Shown: piece by piece, positions 1 to 8,566 of the stretch
Layout: the number at the start of each line of letters is the position of its first letter
Position numbering within the stretch: position 1 is the stretch's first letter
From: Pseudomonas brenneri
GTDB lineage: Bacteria > Pseudomonadota > Gammaproteobacteria > Pseudomonadales > Pseudomonadaceae
Length of the DNA: 64,000 bases
NCBI RefSeq assembly: GCF_007858285.1
Contig: NZ_VFIL01000007.1
Coordinates: 124,001 to 188,000, forward strand
Direction of reading: 5' to 3'
Program-made: the position numbers and the translations under genes
The notes under the pieces: generated by a model
Told to the model about the DNA's origin: nothing
Databases searched by the model: none
What the model saw: only the letters and a program-made list of their open reading frames with translations

Positions 1-576
1 ATCGCCGAGCGAATGCGTTTATCACAACGCCTCAGAAATGACGGGTTCCGGCCTATTAACGTACAGGCGTTGGACGTTGGGGTGCATGATGCGCTGTGGC
101 GTTTGGTTAGGCTACTCAGTGAGCCGCAACTGCTTGAAACACTCGCACCGTTGATCAAGGAAGAGATCATCGCACGCTTGTTAAGCGGAGCTCATGGCTC
201 ACAGTTGCTACATATCGTCACCGGGAGCTCGCCCAGTCAACACATCGCCAAAACACTTACCTGGCTGAAACTTAACTTTCGCCATGCGCTGCGCATGGAC
301 GATTTGGCGGCTAATGCGAATATGAGTCCTTCTACCTTCCGCCAGCATTTCCGTACTGTTACAGGTATGAGTCCACTGCAGTATCAGAAACAATTGCGGC
401 TGCAGGCAGCTCGACAGTTGATGCTGACTCAGTATGTTGACGCGAGCAGTGCAGGAGGGTCGGTGGGTTATGAAAGCTCGTCGCAGTTCAGTCGCGAATA
501 TCGTCGCTTGTTCGGAGAGCCACCTCAGAGGGACATCAAACGCATGCGGTTGCAACAAATAGCGACCAATCGTTGA
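1..576 (+). CDS. AraC-family transcriptional regulator, C-terminal part (cut by window edge)
   Basis: The reading frame is open at the first base, so the protein starts before the window; the visible part is 191 codons. It ends in a two-helix-turn-helix AraC domain (visible in the stretches DDLAANANMSPSTFRQHFR and GYESSSQFSREYRRLFG), preceded by the end of an AraC_N-type effector domain (KEEIIARLLSG). Members of this group often control a neighbouring oxidoreductase or detoxification gene. The nearest candidate here is the decayed Old Yellow Enzyme at 1162-2196, so the regulator may have lost its target. The stop at 576 is followed by about 600 bases without a gene. Confidence 0.88.
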   Translation: MAERMRLSQRLRNDGFRPINVQALDVGVHDALWRLVRLLSEPQLLETLAPLIKEEIIARLLSGAHGSQLLHIVTGSSPSQHIAKTLTWLKLNFRHALRMDDLAANANMSPSTFRQHFRTVTGMSPLQYQKQLRLQAARQLMLTQYVDASSAGGSVGYESSSQFSREYRRLFGEPPQRDIKRMRLQQIATNR

Positions 577-1161
577 GCGTGGACTAGTCTAACGGCCAAA
601 TCGTCTACGCTGTAACCGTATTGGCGTCACCGAACTTGCCCCCTCAGAGAAACTAGGCCAGGTCGTGACAACCATACTGGAGTGCTCGTTTAGCTTGGGT
701 AATGGGTGAAATAATAGGGCGCTACCATTTATACTCCACCCCTGGTATCACTAGCTTTGTATAGAGCAGCCAATGAGTAACTCGGCTTGCCTTACTATTT
801 CCAACGCGGTTTTAAGGTGTGTTGGCTGTTCCAGAGCCGCAGATGAACAGGGCACTCCGCTCGCGTTCGGTGAGCTTGAAGCTGGATAGATCTCTAGCAT
901 CACTGACATGTACTTGTATACTGATTAAGCCAGATAGAGGCAGGTAAATGCTTCCCGCGCATGACCAATTCCGTCACAAGCCGTTGCTAGTGGGAGCTGA
1001 CCAGTAGTGAGTTCAACGAACTGGTCAAGCCGGGCATCACGGGCTGATACGTTCATGAGCGCGCTTCAAAAAATAGACTTTAGGTCCTGGGCCTTGCTCA
1101 GCGGTTCGATCATGGCGAATAGGTTATTCCTTGAGTTCGCGCGCTGCCAGCGGAGGCGAAT
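577..1161. other. Gene-poor, probably decayed stretch
   Basis: No open frame of convincing length or composition is present. On the minus strand between about 1056 and 930 a short frame reads like the tail of a medium-chain dehydrogenase/quinone oxidoreductase, but the match is too weak to name. Because the next gene is an obvious pseudogene, this stretch is likely also eroded coding DNA. Confidence 0.4.
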
Positions 1162-2196
1162 TCAATTCGCCCAATTCTGCAGTTAGAATGTATAAGTGAT
1201 TGGCAGCACCGTCGGTTTGTCCTCGACTTTCAAGGCTCGGGCCGCTTAAAACGGCAAATGCGACTCGCCAATAATCCACGAGTAAAACACATTATCTCAG
1301 TTGCGCATTGTGCACGAAATCATCTGCTCGCTTGTCATCGGTGAACATCCAACACCCAGCGGCAGGCCTGTTAGTACGTGGTTCTTCTCGGCATAAGGCA
1401 CCATAAAATTCGGCGCCCAAGGCAGGGGTTCGCCTGCGGTATAGAATGCAAGTCAATGTCGATAAAATCCCCTCTTACGCCTTTCAGCCTCTCCAATGCC
1501 TGTATTAACTCGGATAACGACCGTTCTACCTCTTAACCAGATTACACCACGCCCTGGCGCCACGACTGACTCGACCACAAATTCTATCAGGAACCGTGCG
1601 CCGTTCTCTAGGTTCACCCCGTAGCGGTCGTTACGAAAGATGGCGGGCTGAGAAAAAACTCTGGCAGAGAAAGCCGTTAGCGAAATGTATTTCGAGCCAC
1701 CGTCTTCCCTCCCGGACTGCAGCACTGGAGAAGTCATGTTGCGTGCGTTGAATATCTGCGTCATTTACTCAGAGTTATGCGAGGTACCGGCCCAAAAGAA
1801 CAATGCTTTGGGTACAATGGGCGTTAGGCTTGGGGATCGACTCTGCGCTTTACCAAGGCGTAGCGAAACCGGCTTACCACACCTGCATGCACCACTTGAA
1901 TACCTGCCACGGCCCCAGTTGCCTTGATGGAGTGTGCTACAGATGAAAAATAAGTTATTTGTGGATTATTCCAGAGCCCCGTTCCCCCCAAGATTACCCG
2001 CCCCCCCTAAGAAAGACGTTAGTAGACTCTACCATCATCGGACCGGACGGCCTTTTTTGGTGAAAGTTTCATAGTGGGTCTTGTGCCACTCACTCAGCAA
2101 CCCGTCATGTACGTGGTAATGGCAAAGCGGCGAAGCTAGGATACGGTTGCCCAGAGTAACGTCTTTCAAGGCATAGTGCGTGAAAAGAGAGGTCAT
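1162..2196 (-). pseudogene. Old Yellow Enzyme (NADH:flavin oxidoreductase, XenA/YqjM-like), decayed
   Basis: Reading the minus strand across frames recovers a nearly full-length Old Yellow Enzyme of about 345 codons. An ATG at 2196 opens MTSLFTHYALKDVTLGNRI, followed by a stretch like MCQY...DGL...WH..HY. Another frame gives IKATGAVAGIQVVHAG (family: IKAAGAxPGIQxAHAGR). Near 1650 comes NDRYGVNLENGARFLIE (family: DxYGGSxENRxRFLLE). Near 1400 comes WAPNFMVPYAE...TGLPLGVG. Finally AARALKVEDKPTVLPITYTF appears with stops before and after it. Several frameshifts and at least three in-frame stops make it non-functional. Intact relatives are FMN enzymes that reduce activated alkenes or nitro compounds. 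The segment-by-segment order makes the call firm even though no single frame exceeds about 100 codons. Confidence 0.85.
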
Positions 2197-2344
2197 CGTT
2201 TCGGTCCTACTTCGTTAATAAGGACTACCACAGTATGAAGCTGCCTCTGCATAGGAGGATTGCTCAACTGGCGCTATTATTTGTCGTAGCCGTATATTAC
2301 AAATTATGTGAGACCATCTTGATACCTAATCCGATGAGCCCGCT

Positions 2345-3091
2345 CTATAGTCGATGAAAGATGTAGTCGACCTGCGGCCGCTCATCCAGAGCAAGGCCTG
2401 CGGCCTGCAGTTGCTGCCGTAACTCAGGGTCGTCAACTCGTATCTTCCATTCGTGGCTGGTCGATACCCTCATCCCGGCGTCGTAATGATGAATGGCCTC
2501 AAGTAGAGACGCTCGATCAGGCAAGTACACCGCCATCGCATTATCTTTCCAGGCAGCAACGCTAATCCCCATGGCTTCACAAACAGCAATCTTGGCCTGG
2601 GCGTCGTCCCTGTCAGCCTGACGAGAGCGCTCGACTTGATCGTCTAGCACCGGGTCGACGATCCGGTCGGTGAAAAAGACCTCGCCCTGCTCCCAGACCT
2701 CCGGTGGGCAAATCTTGTTTTCCGGGTTAAGGGCAATAAATGGATTGATTTCCATCGGATAAATGCGACAGACCAGTGGCCGCTCCTCATAGATTCCGCA
2801 ACGACCGTCTTCGCCCAAGTTCGGACATTGCTGCAGCGCATTACCCGCGAGCACTGCAACCGCCCGGACCCAGGCATCACCACTGGCGACGTCCACTCCC
2901 CGTTGTGCGCTATGGGCATACTGTCCCGGCTCCGATGGCCAGGTCGACTCATCAAAAGCCTCTAGTATCACGGCCACCTCATGCCCGCGCTGCAGCCACT
3001 GCCTCGTTTCATTCAACGTCAATGGAACCAGACGCCCTTTGCAGCAAATTCCGCAGCCATTGCAAGCAAACCGGACACCATTATCTTCCAT
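2345..3091 (-). CDS. YkgJ-family cysteine cluster protein
   Basis: The 248-residue protein has two cysteine clusters typical of the YkgJ/Fe-or-Zn-chelating family: CNGCGICCKG close to the N-terminus, and a second group with CPNL..DGRCGIYEERPLVCRIYP around residues 90-110. The family is thought to bind zinc or an iron-sulfur centre; its reaction is unknown. An upstream in-frame ATG at 3118 exists, but AGGAG sits eight bases before the ATG at 3091, which also places the first cysteine cluster close to the N-terminus as usual, so 3091 is preferred. It stands alone between decayed sequence on both sides. Confidence 0.85.
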   Translation of the reverse strand: MEDNGVRFACNGCGICCKGRLVPLTLNETRQWLQRGHEVAVILEAFDESTWPSEPGQYAHSAQRGVDVASGDAWVRAVAVLAGNALQQCPNLGEDGRCGIYEERPLVCRIYPMEINPFIALNPENKICPPEVWEQGEVFFTDRIVDPVLDDQVERSRQADRDDAQAKIAVCEAMGISVAAWKDNAMAVYLPDRASLLEAIHHYDAGMRVSTSHEWKIRVDDPELRQQLQAAGLALDERPQVDYIFHRL

Positions 3092-3118
3092 ATCAAGCGC
3101 TCCTCTTCGATCATCCAA

Positions 3119-3580
3119 AGACTGTCTCCTACGTCTTGCTGAGTGTTAGACCCAATGATTCAGGCGGAGTATACGAAGCAGCTTGTGGGTCAGGTTGCCT
3201 GAACCGGCTATTTGCTTGCCTGATACGGGGAGATTAATGAATGACGGTACGTGACAGTTACGTGGCGTTATATTCGTTCACTCACGTACTTGGCGAACAG
3301 AGTAAGTACAGGCGACTTCGCCGCACCGAACACCGCGATTACTCTGGCCACTCGCATGTCCATCGGTTCGGTGGCGAGCCAGATGGAGTCGATGCGGATC
3401 ATCGCAGCAGGTTTCGGAGAAAGGTCGCGCAGACAGCAGCACTTTCGGTTGGCCAGTTCACTTTGACGGTGCCGCGCGGATGCTGGACTTCAACGAATAT
3501 TAGATGACGCTGCTCGTGAATGTGCTATGACCAGCTACATGGGCATCCGCAACAAAGAGCAAGCTGGTTATTATATCAGC
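3119..3580. other. Gene-poor stretch with an unrecognised short frame
   Basis: A plus-strand frame at 3251-3466 (71 codons) has protein-like composition (RSLTYLANRVSTGDFAA, then ATRMSIGSVASQMESMRI), but there is no ribosome site and it breaks off after 3466. It may be a fragment of a lost gene; I do not recognise the family. Nothing else is supported here. Confidence 0.3.
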
Positions 3581-4090
3581 TCATTTAGCATCTTTGCGCT
3601 TAGACGAGGTGCGGAATTTAATCTGGTTCTCGGAGCGTTCCTTTTCGAACGCTTTACTCAAAGTAGCCTCATAGTTATCAAAACTTAGCTCCAACACGTC
3701 ATCCGACACATCTTGGCCTGTAGACCTATGTTTTAGAGCAACGGCCGGCTCATCCTCCCCAGTGCGTGCTAACCACTTTGCTCCCCATGAACGAAGTAAC
3801 AAAAGCACCCCATCGAGCTCTTTACCCTTTGGCGTCACGAAGTATTCATACCTTGGCGGTCGGACGCAGTAGGCCCGCCGCTCTATGAGACCATTTTGCT
3901 CTAGCGCCTTCAGGCGGGTGGACAGTAGGTGTGAAGAGATACCCGTTTGAGCCTGAATATCATCAAAACGGCGTGAGCCCATGGAAAGCTCGCGAAAAAT
4001 AAGCAGCGTCCACTTGCCCCCCATGACCGAAAGCGACCTTGCTATTGGACACAGGGTCTCACAGCTATCGTCCACTACGCCCTCAATCAT
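3581..4090 (-). CDS. HxlR-family winged-helix transcriptional regulator
   Basis: The 169-residue protein has the HxlR signature from about residue 12: CPIARSLSVMGGKWTLLIFR, then the recognition region ISSHLLSTRLKALEQNGLIERR and the wing PPRYEYFVTPKGKEL. HxlR proteins are small dimeric regulators, often sensing reactive or aromatic compounds. It is divergent from the isochorismatase-like hydrolase at 4282. The 190-base gap between them holds two copies of a palindrome, so it very likely represses itself and the hydrolase. The C-terminal 50 residues after the winged helix are charged and not recognised. Confidence 0.92.
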   Translation of the reverse strand: MIEGVVDDSCETLCPIARSLSVMGGKWTLLIFRELSMGSRRFDDIQAQTGISSHLLSTRLKALEQNGLIERRAYCVRPPRYEYFVTPKGKELDGVLLLLRSWGAKWLARTGEDEPAVALKHRSTGQDVSDDVLELSFDNYEATLSKAFEKERSENQIKFRTSSKRKDAK

Positions 4091-4143
4091 CCTACCCCCC
4101 CCAAAAACGATTAGATTCAGCTATACCGCGCATGATATTCAAA

Positions 4144-4164
4144 TAGCTTCTTTTTTTGAAGCTA
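4144..4164. promoter_or_regulatory. Palindromic operator 1 of the HxlR/hydrolase intergenic region
   Basis: TAGCTTC, a spacer of seven T, then GAAGCTA. It shares both arms with the second palindrome 39 bp away (centre to centre), as expected for a dimeric HxlR regulator. Binding by the adjacent regulator is inferred. Confidence 0.65.
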
Positions 4165-4165
4165 C

Positions 4166-4194
4166 TTGACAGCCAAGCACAGTAGCTTCATATT
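4166..4194 (+). promoter_or_regulatory. Putative sigma-70 promoter of the hydrolase gene
   Basis: TTGACA (4166-4171), 17 bases, CATATT (4189-4194). The -10 hexamer lies inside palindrome 2, so a bound repressor would block it. The distance to the start codon at 4282 leaves a leader of about 80 bases. Confidence 0.5.
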
Positions 4195-4204
4195 TTGAAG
4201 CTAC
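4182..4204. promoter_or_regulatory. Palindromic operator 2 of the HxlR/hydrolase intergenic region
   Basis: GTAGCTTCA, five bases, TGAAGCTAC: a perfect 9+9 inverted repeat. Same core (TAGCTTC/GAAGCTA) as operator 1. Confidence 0.7.
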
Positions 4205-4281
4205 AGCCTTGGTGGCTTTCCAGCCATTGAATCACGCTAACTGGCATTCCTTCCACGTTTTGGACACTTGAGACTACTGAA

Positions 4282-4905
4282 ATGACTGACTCAAAATATC
4301 TGACAGATCGTACTGCCCTGCTGCTAGTAGATCCCTATAACGACTTCATGAGCGAAGGTGGAAAGCTTTACGACGCCATCAAGGAAACTGCGCTGGCAGT
4401 CGGGATGTTTGACCATTTGAGAGAGATACTTGGAGTAGTCCGAGCTCTCGGGATACCGGTTTTTATACTCCCACACCACCGCTCCAAACCCAACGATTTC
4501 GATGGCTGGCGCCACGTGAACCCTACCCAACAGCTTTCCAAGCAGTGGCAAGTCTTCGCGGAGGGTAGCTGGGGCGGCGAATGGCATCCTGAATTCGGCC
4601 CCAAATCAGGGGATGTCATCGTCCACGAACACTGGGCACAAAGCTCATTTGCCAATACTGACTTGGATGCTCAACTCAAACAGCATGGGATCGAACGAAT
4701 CATTCTGGTCGGATTTGTAGCGAACACTTGTATCGAGTCTACTGGGCGCTATGGCATGGAAATGGGCTATCACGTAACGCTCGTTAAAGATGCCACCGCA
4801 GCATTTAGCCATGAAGCGATGCACGCAGCTCACGAGATTAATGGCCCCTCATATGCACACGCAATTCTTACCACCGAAGCTCTTTTAAAAGCCCTTAAAG
4901 AATAG
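4282..4905 (+). CDS. Isochorismatase-like cysteine hydrolase
   Basis: The 207-residue protein has the isochorismatase/nicotinamidase fold. The first strand ends in LLLVDPYNDF (catalytic Asp17), and the nucleophile motif is VANTCIESTGRYGMEMGY (Cys150), followed by VKDATAAFSHEAMHAAH. Relatives hydrolyse isochorismate, nicotinamide, N-carbamoyl amides or similar small amides; the substrate cannot be told from sequence. The position where this fold normally keeps the catalytic lysine reads VIVHEHWAQSSF, with His115 in place of Lys, so the chemistry may differ. It is divergent from and probably controlled by the HxlR regulator at 3581-4090. Confidence 0.88.
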   Translation: MTDSKYLTDRTALLLVDPYNDFMSEGGKLYDAIKETALAVGMFDHLREILGVVRALGIPVFILPHHRSKPNDFDGWRHVNPTQQLSKQWQVFAEGSWGGEWHPEFGPKSGDVIVHEHWAQSSFANTDLDAQLKQHGIERIILVGFVANTCIESTGRYGMEMGYHVTLVKDATAAFSHEAMHAAHEINGPSYAHAILTTEALLKALKE

Positions 4906-5264
4906 AGTATCATGCGGATTACTTTTTCCAGAAAAGAACTTCAGCGGTTAAGATAATCAGCATTTTTTAACTTGCGTACCTACAGTGGCCCCGCCCCTCA
5001 TTGGGGAACTGAGTCTCAGTTATTAAAAACCTCGAAATGCACCATGAGGAACTTAAAAAAGCACAGAAAGACTAAACTCAATTTGCTTAATTAAAATACT
5101 AATTCACTTTTGGACGCCTCTTTGCTCATTTAAAAAGTGGGTCTTTAAGACGTCCCTCGGGACGCCTTTTTTTCAGTAAGACTCTTTGCAAATAAAAGAG
5201 TGTCTATAGTCACATCGAATGGCTGCTTTTGGCCGACTTCTGCCGGTGAAAGACTCCTAGCGTG
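4906..5264. other. AT-rich non-coding stretch
   Basis: No gene is seen. It contains a 15-bp perfect palindrome with a single central base (AACTGAG T CTCAGTT, 5007-5021), A/T-rich runs from 5020 to 5140, and a terminator at 5151-5173. An AT-rich end opposite the integrase operon is a described property of GInt islands, so this could be the island's left end. No matching attachment repeat was found to prove it. Confidence 0.45.
5151..5173 (+). terminator. Rho-independent terminator
   Basis: CGTCC CTCG GGACG stem-loop followed by CC and a run of seven T. It reads on the plus strand, so it could end transcription from the hydrolase gene. Confidence 0.65.
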
Positions 5265-5356
5265 CTGGTCAAGTCCAACGCATACGCCTGGTCAGGTCGA
5301 ATGCAATTGACTGGTCGGTGGCATTGCAAACGGGTGGTCAAGTGGAATGCAATTAC
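5265..5356. repeat. Four-unit 23-bp tandem repeat (iteron-like array)
   Basis: Four head-to-tail units start at 5265, 5288, 5311 and 5334, with a constant 23-bp period. Each unit begins with (C/G)TGGTC; units 2 and 4 share GGTCA-GT-GAATGCAATT, and units 1 and 3 are more diverged but keep GGTC and a GCAT/ATTGCA core. Constant spacing with drifting sequence looks like an array of protein-binding sites, not a slippage repeat. It lies downstream of the island cargo, at the side opposite the integrases. Confidence 0.75.
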
Positions 5357-5491
5357 GCACGCATATACAGCAACTCCTAGGTCAGAATCCATCTTTGGGT
5401 ACGGGCGGCTTGGGTGGACCTGGTGCGACTAATTCCAGCTAGAGGGTTTTAACCTCACTTTGCACACGCCACCGTGTAACTACGATTGGAG

Positions 5492-7606
5492 TCACGCCCA
5501 CACCGAGACATTTTTGAAACGCGCTGTCGCTGGCAAGAGATGGGGATCGAGTCGTCCTGCGAGCTCTTCGGACCGAGGAGCCCAGAGGTTTGCGTGGAGT
5601 CGCATTGGAAGATGTGGAATTGGAGTGGGGTCCCAGCCTACACGCTCATGCACGACATGGCCGTCCACTGACCACGTGATACGGTCCGGTCGCCAGTCAA
5701 CCGTGTAGACATGGAAGTCCGAAGTAGCATCGAAGCCGAGGTCGATACGGCAAGGCGAACCCCTATAGCCGAAGTTCATTGCTGCGTCATCGTCACCTGG
5801 GTTGAAGTAGACGTTTACCAGCATGCTTCGAGGATCATCTCCTGCCAGTTCTACATCAATCTCTTGCCTCGGTGCATCTCGGTGAAGGAAAAAACCAGTG
5901 ATGAGGCCAGATCCGCTGGCGGCTTTTATCTCAGCCTCAAAGCGACCGTATCCGAACAGTCGTTTTGACGCGAAGGCTCCCGAACGGTACTGCCTGGTTC
6001 CAGTGGCAACCTTGCTGACGATGAGATGGGCACCGTCCTTATCATGAACGAGAGCATCCTGCGAAAACGAGACCAAATTCCCCGGAAAAGTCTCGATGAG
6101 CGCGGAAAAAGACGAGGTCGCTGTAGTCATTTCGGAAAAAACGAGCAGCTCCCCTACAGGTGGTATGGGGCGATTCGAGGGTACTTTCGGCTGCCACCCA
6201 TATTTTGCCGAGAGGACCCAAGGTGACTCATCTAGCAAAGAAATCTGCTGGGGATGCGACGGGGCAATCCGGTGCGCGCCGTCTTCTCTACCGACTCGAA
6301 ACATCCTCAGGCTCCGTGGTGTTCCAACCGGGAAAGACTGCACGGGCTCGGTGAGTCTGAGAAGCCTGCAGATCGGTTCCCACAATCCACTCTCTGACTC
6401 GTCATACGACAGAATCGTGGTGCGCGAAGGCGGTAGAGCCCCCTGCCGTGTCTCGCACCGAAACACTGCCTTCGCTTCCATAAGAAATCTTACGTCAGTC
6501 CTTGCGGTCATGGCTTCCATGGCCTCCGGCGTTAGTGGAGCGTCAACGAGAGCGTCGAACATCTCGAAAAGCTCCAACAAGTCTTGCGGTCGAATTGCGT
6601 CTTCATCACCATCGAACACCCGCACTCGCAACCCCAACATCGACAAAGCCATTGCGAGCGGTTCATGCTCACCGCGGGTGGTCCAGGCCAACACCGACAA
6701 CGCCCCCGCCCGTTCGGGTGCCATAGGGCCCGAGCCTGCATCAACAATCCCCGCTCGCGCTAGGTAAGGAAGCACGGAATAGGAATTGTCCGAGCCGCCG
6801 TCCTGTCGCTGTAATATCACGGGCGAGGAAAGGGCGAGTGCACCGAGCTCACCAAAGCGATAGTTTAACCACATGTCCACAGGGCCAATCACGGGCATAG
6901 CCCGAAGCAGTGCCGCCGCACCCTCACGCGACAAGATGTAGCCGGAGAGAAACCAAAGTCCCCGCACCGGTCGGAACAGTGCATCGCAGAGGTCAACACG
7001 TTCTGCTGTTCCCCCGGCATCTTCATAGGACAGATACAACAAACGCGGACCTCCTTCAGCACAACAGCGTTGAATGGCAGCACGCCAGCCGCAGGAGATT
7101 GCTGCCGCTGCACCTGTTTTGAACCAAACGTCGTCCTCGAGCACCAGCACATAATTGTCTGCCCCGCATGCGATGGCCTTCCAAACCTCGACGTGCGACC
7201 TCGCTACAGCTATCTCCTGCCGCGTCATTTTTATCGGCTCGTTGATAGGAAAACACTCTTCAAGCCTTGCATCCGGCTGGACGTAAAGTTGGTCACCAAT
7301 GCGATATGTCGAGTCGACATCGGCAGTTGCGGCGACGGCGCGGCCGTCGCGAGCATCCACTGCCGCGAATCGTCGAGCTATAGAGGCAAGGGAAACATCG
7401 TCGGCCGTACGGAACCGCCTAAGTTCTCGGACCACACGCCGCCATCTACGCGGTTGCCGGTCAAGGTTGACAATTAAAATCGAGTTGATCAGCCCTTCGC
7501 CCGTACCAAAGGCCGAGATTTTCCCACCCGGAAAAATGCTCGCTATGGCACGTAGAAACCGAAATGTTATCCCACGCAACATGCCAGAGGCGTCCCTAAG
7601 ATTCAT
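5492..7606 (-). CDS. Three-part protein: GT25 glycosyltransferase, sulfotransferase-like middle, GH16 glycoside hydrolase
   Basis: 704 residues. Residues ~41-285 are a glycosyltransferase family 25 domain: ILIVNLDRQPRRW at the start, then EIAVARSHVEVWKAI, the metal-site EDD at 157-159 (VLVLEDDVWF) and GPVDMWLNYRF. Residues ~300-440 resemble a sulfotransferase-type Rossmann domain (DALVDAPLTPEAMEA, LSYDESESGLWEPICRLL), but I see no clear PAPS-binding loop, so it may be inactive. Residues ~495-704 are a GH16 beta-jelly-roll with the ExDxE active site EIDVE at 582-586 (Glu582 nucleophile, Glu586 acid/base by family rule). GT25 enzymes add sugars to lipopolysaccharide or other glycans; GH16 enzymes cut or transglycosylate beta-glucans and galactans. 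No signal peptide is visible, so the hydrolase would act in the cytoplasm. Last of three co-directional cargo genes; 24 bases separate it from the previous one. Confidence 0.85.
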   Translation of the reverse strand: MNLRDASGMLRGITFRFLRAIASIFPGGKISAFGTGEGLINSILIVNLDRQPRRWRRVVRELRRFRTADDVSLASIARRFAAVDARDGRAVAATADVDSTYRIGDQLYVQPDARLEECFPINEPIKMTRQEIAVARSHVEVWKAIACGADNYVLVLEDDVWFKTGAAAAISCGWRAAIQRCCAEGGPRLLYLSYEDAGGTAERVDLCDALFRPVRGLWFLSGYILSREGAAALLRAMPVIGPVDMWLNYRFGELGALALSSPVILQRQDGGSDNSYSVLPYLARAGIVDAGSGPMAPERAGALSVLAWTTRGEHEPLAMALSMLGLRVRVFDGDEDAIRPQDLLELFEMFDALVDAPLTPEAMEAMTARTDVRFLMEAKAVFRCETRQGALPPSRTTILSYDESESGLWEPICRLLRLTEPVQSFPVGTPRSLRMFRVGREDGAHRIAPSHPQQISLLDESPWVLSAKYGWQPKVPSNRPIPPVGELLVFSEMTTATSSFSALIETFPGNLVSFSQDALVHDKDGAHLIVSKVATGTRQYRSGAFASKRLFGYGRFEAEIKAASGSGLITGFFLHRDAPRQEIDVELAGDDPRSMLVNVYFNPGDDDAAMNFGYRGSPCRIDLGFDATSDFHVYTVDWRPDRITWSVDGHVVHERVGWDPTPIPHLPMRLHANLWAPRSEELAGRLDPHLLPATARFKNVSVWA

Positions 7607-7630
7607 CGAAACTTCCTACTCCAGATTGCC

Positions 7631-8464
7631 TCAATGGGAGTCCATGTTGCGCCAGTTGCGGGCGTCGTTACGGTAGGAAAGGTCCCAACGTGTTTGCGCA
7701 ATTGACTCCCAGTCATTTAACAATTCGAAGTCGAGAGGTGCCCCCCTAATCATCAGATCACGTGCGTGCGCGGCTAAAGACGCGGTGATATTTCCGGGAC
7801 CCGTCGTCTCTTGGATCTCTGGGAAGCGAGCTTTGCCTAAAAGCTTCTCGGTCGAGCGAGACAGCGCGCGCTTCAGTACGGGGTGATGGGCTGGCGCAGC
7901 TATTGGATCGTTGTTGACATAAAAGATGCGTTCGTCTGTTAGTAGATCACTTCGCCAGATCTCTGACGCTGGCACCATGCTGCAAGATGGGATGTCGTAG
8001 CAAAGCGGCTGGACCTTAAGTGCGCTGTCATGGAAAAGGTATCTCCAGTTGTCTCCAAGCAGTACGTCATCTGCATCGACATAAAGTCCACCTTCTGCAA
8101 CCAAGACGCACATCCGCAAATAGTCGCAGCGCATTGCCGGATGGCGACATCGGGCGAATGCCTCTTGCTCCGACTCTCCATACCACTCAGTAATGTACTC
8201 GGCACCGGATACGTCGTTAAACATCCGGAATGCAAAACCCTCCGCGCTTAGCCTCTTCCAACTGTTGATACAGACTTGAACGTCTTCCGGCACATCATGC
8301 GGATCGTGCCAGTACTGTAGGAGTGTCTTCGGAATACTCGAAGTCAGGTTCGATCCGGCAACATTCGAAGTTGCCGAGCGGTTCAGTTGATGCAGCGTGA
8401 GGTTTCGGATAAAGGCGGATCGCAGGCGATCGTCCTCCTCAAATCCCAGTGGGTATGAATCCAT
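7631..8464 (-). CDS. DXD glycosyltransferase (GT32/capsular polysaccharide type)
   Basis: 277 residues. IPKTLLQYWHDPHDVPEDVQ near residue 44 and the sugar-nucleotide/metal motif AEGGLYVDADDVLLGD identify the Gly_transf_sug family (Och1- and capsule-type transferases). The stretch MRCDYLRMCVLVAEGG before the DXD is typical. Such enzymes transfer a sugar from a nucleotide sugar to a glycan or small acceptor. The N-terminal 40 residues are not recognised. It sits between the carbamoyltransferase and the GT25-GH16 protein on the same strand, which suggests joint work on one glycan or glycosylated metabolite. Confidence 0.85.
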   Translation of the reverse strand: MDSYPLGFEEDDRLRSAFIRNLTLHQLNRSATSNVAGSNLTSSIPKTLLQYWHDPHDVPEDVQVCINSWKRLSAEGFAFRMFNDVSGAEYITEWYGESEQEAFARCRHPAMRCDYLRMCVLVAEGGLYVDADDVLLGDNWRYLFHDSALKVQPLCYDIPSCSMVPASEIWRSDLLTDERIFYVNNDPIAAPAHHPVLKRALSRSTEKLLGKARFPEIQETTGPGNITASLAAHARDLMIRGAPLDFELLNDWESIAQTRWDLSYRNDARNWRNMDSH

Positions 8465-8566
8465 AATTTTCGCTTACTCAGTAAGAGTCATACATCGGAT
8501 TGGGGCGCACGACTGGTGCCCCGTCAGGTGTGACGCGTGGCGCAACTACCGCTAGTCTTTGCCCAG

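Noticed and set aside
3241..3507. Plus-strand frames around 3241-3507 as a gene
   Set aside because: Two overlapping short frames, no ribosome site and no recognisable family; kept only as a possible remnant.
5265..5356. Possible CRISPR array
   Set aside because: The 23-bp units are adjacent without spacers and drift in sequence; no Cas genes are near.
4906..5491. Search for the missing rulB 3' part and the second att repeat at the cargo end
   Set aside because: No stretch encoding the rest of the polymerase (SIDExFxDL onwards) and no copy of the TCGATGCTGTAGATC junction was found, so the island's left end is left open.
6096..6767. 223-codon plus-strand open frame
   Set aside because: Antisense to the GT25-GH16 gene, which has coherent domains in its own frame.
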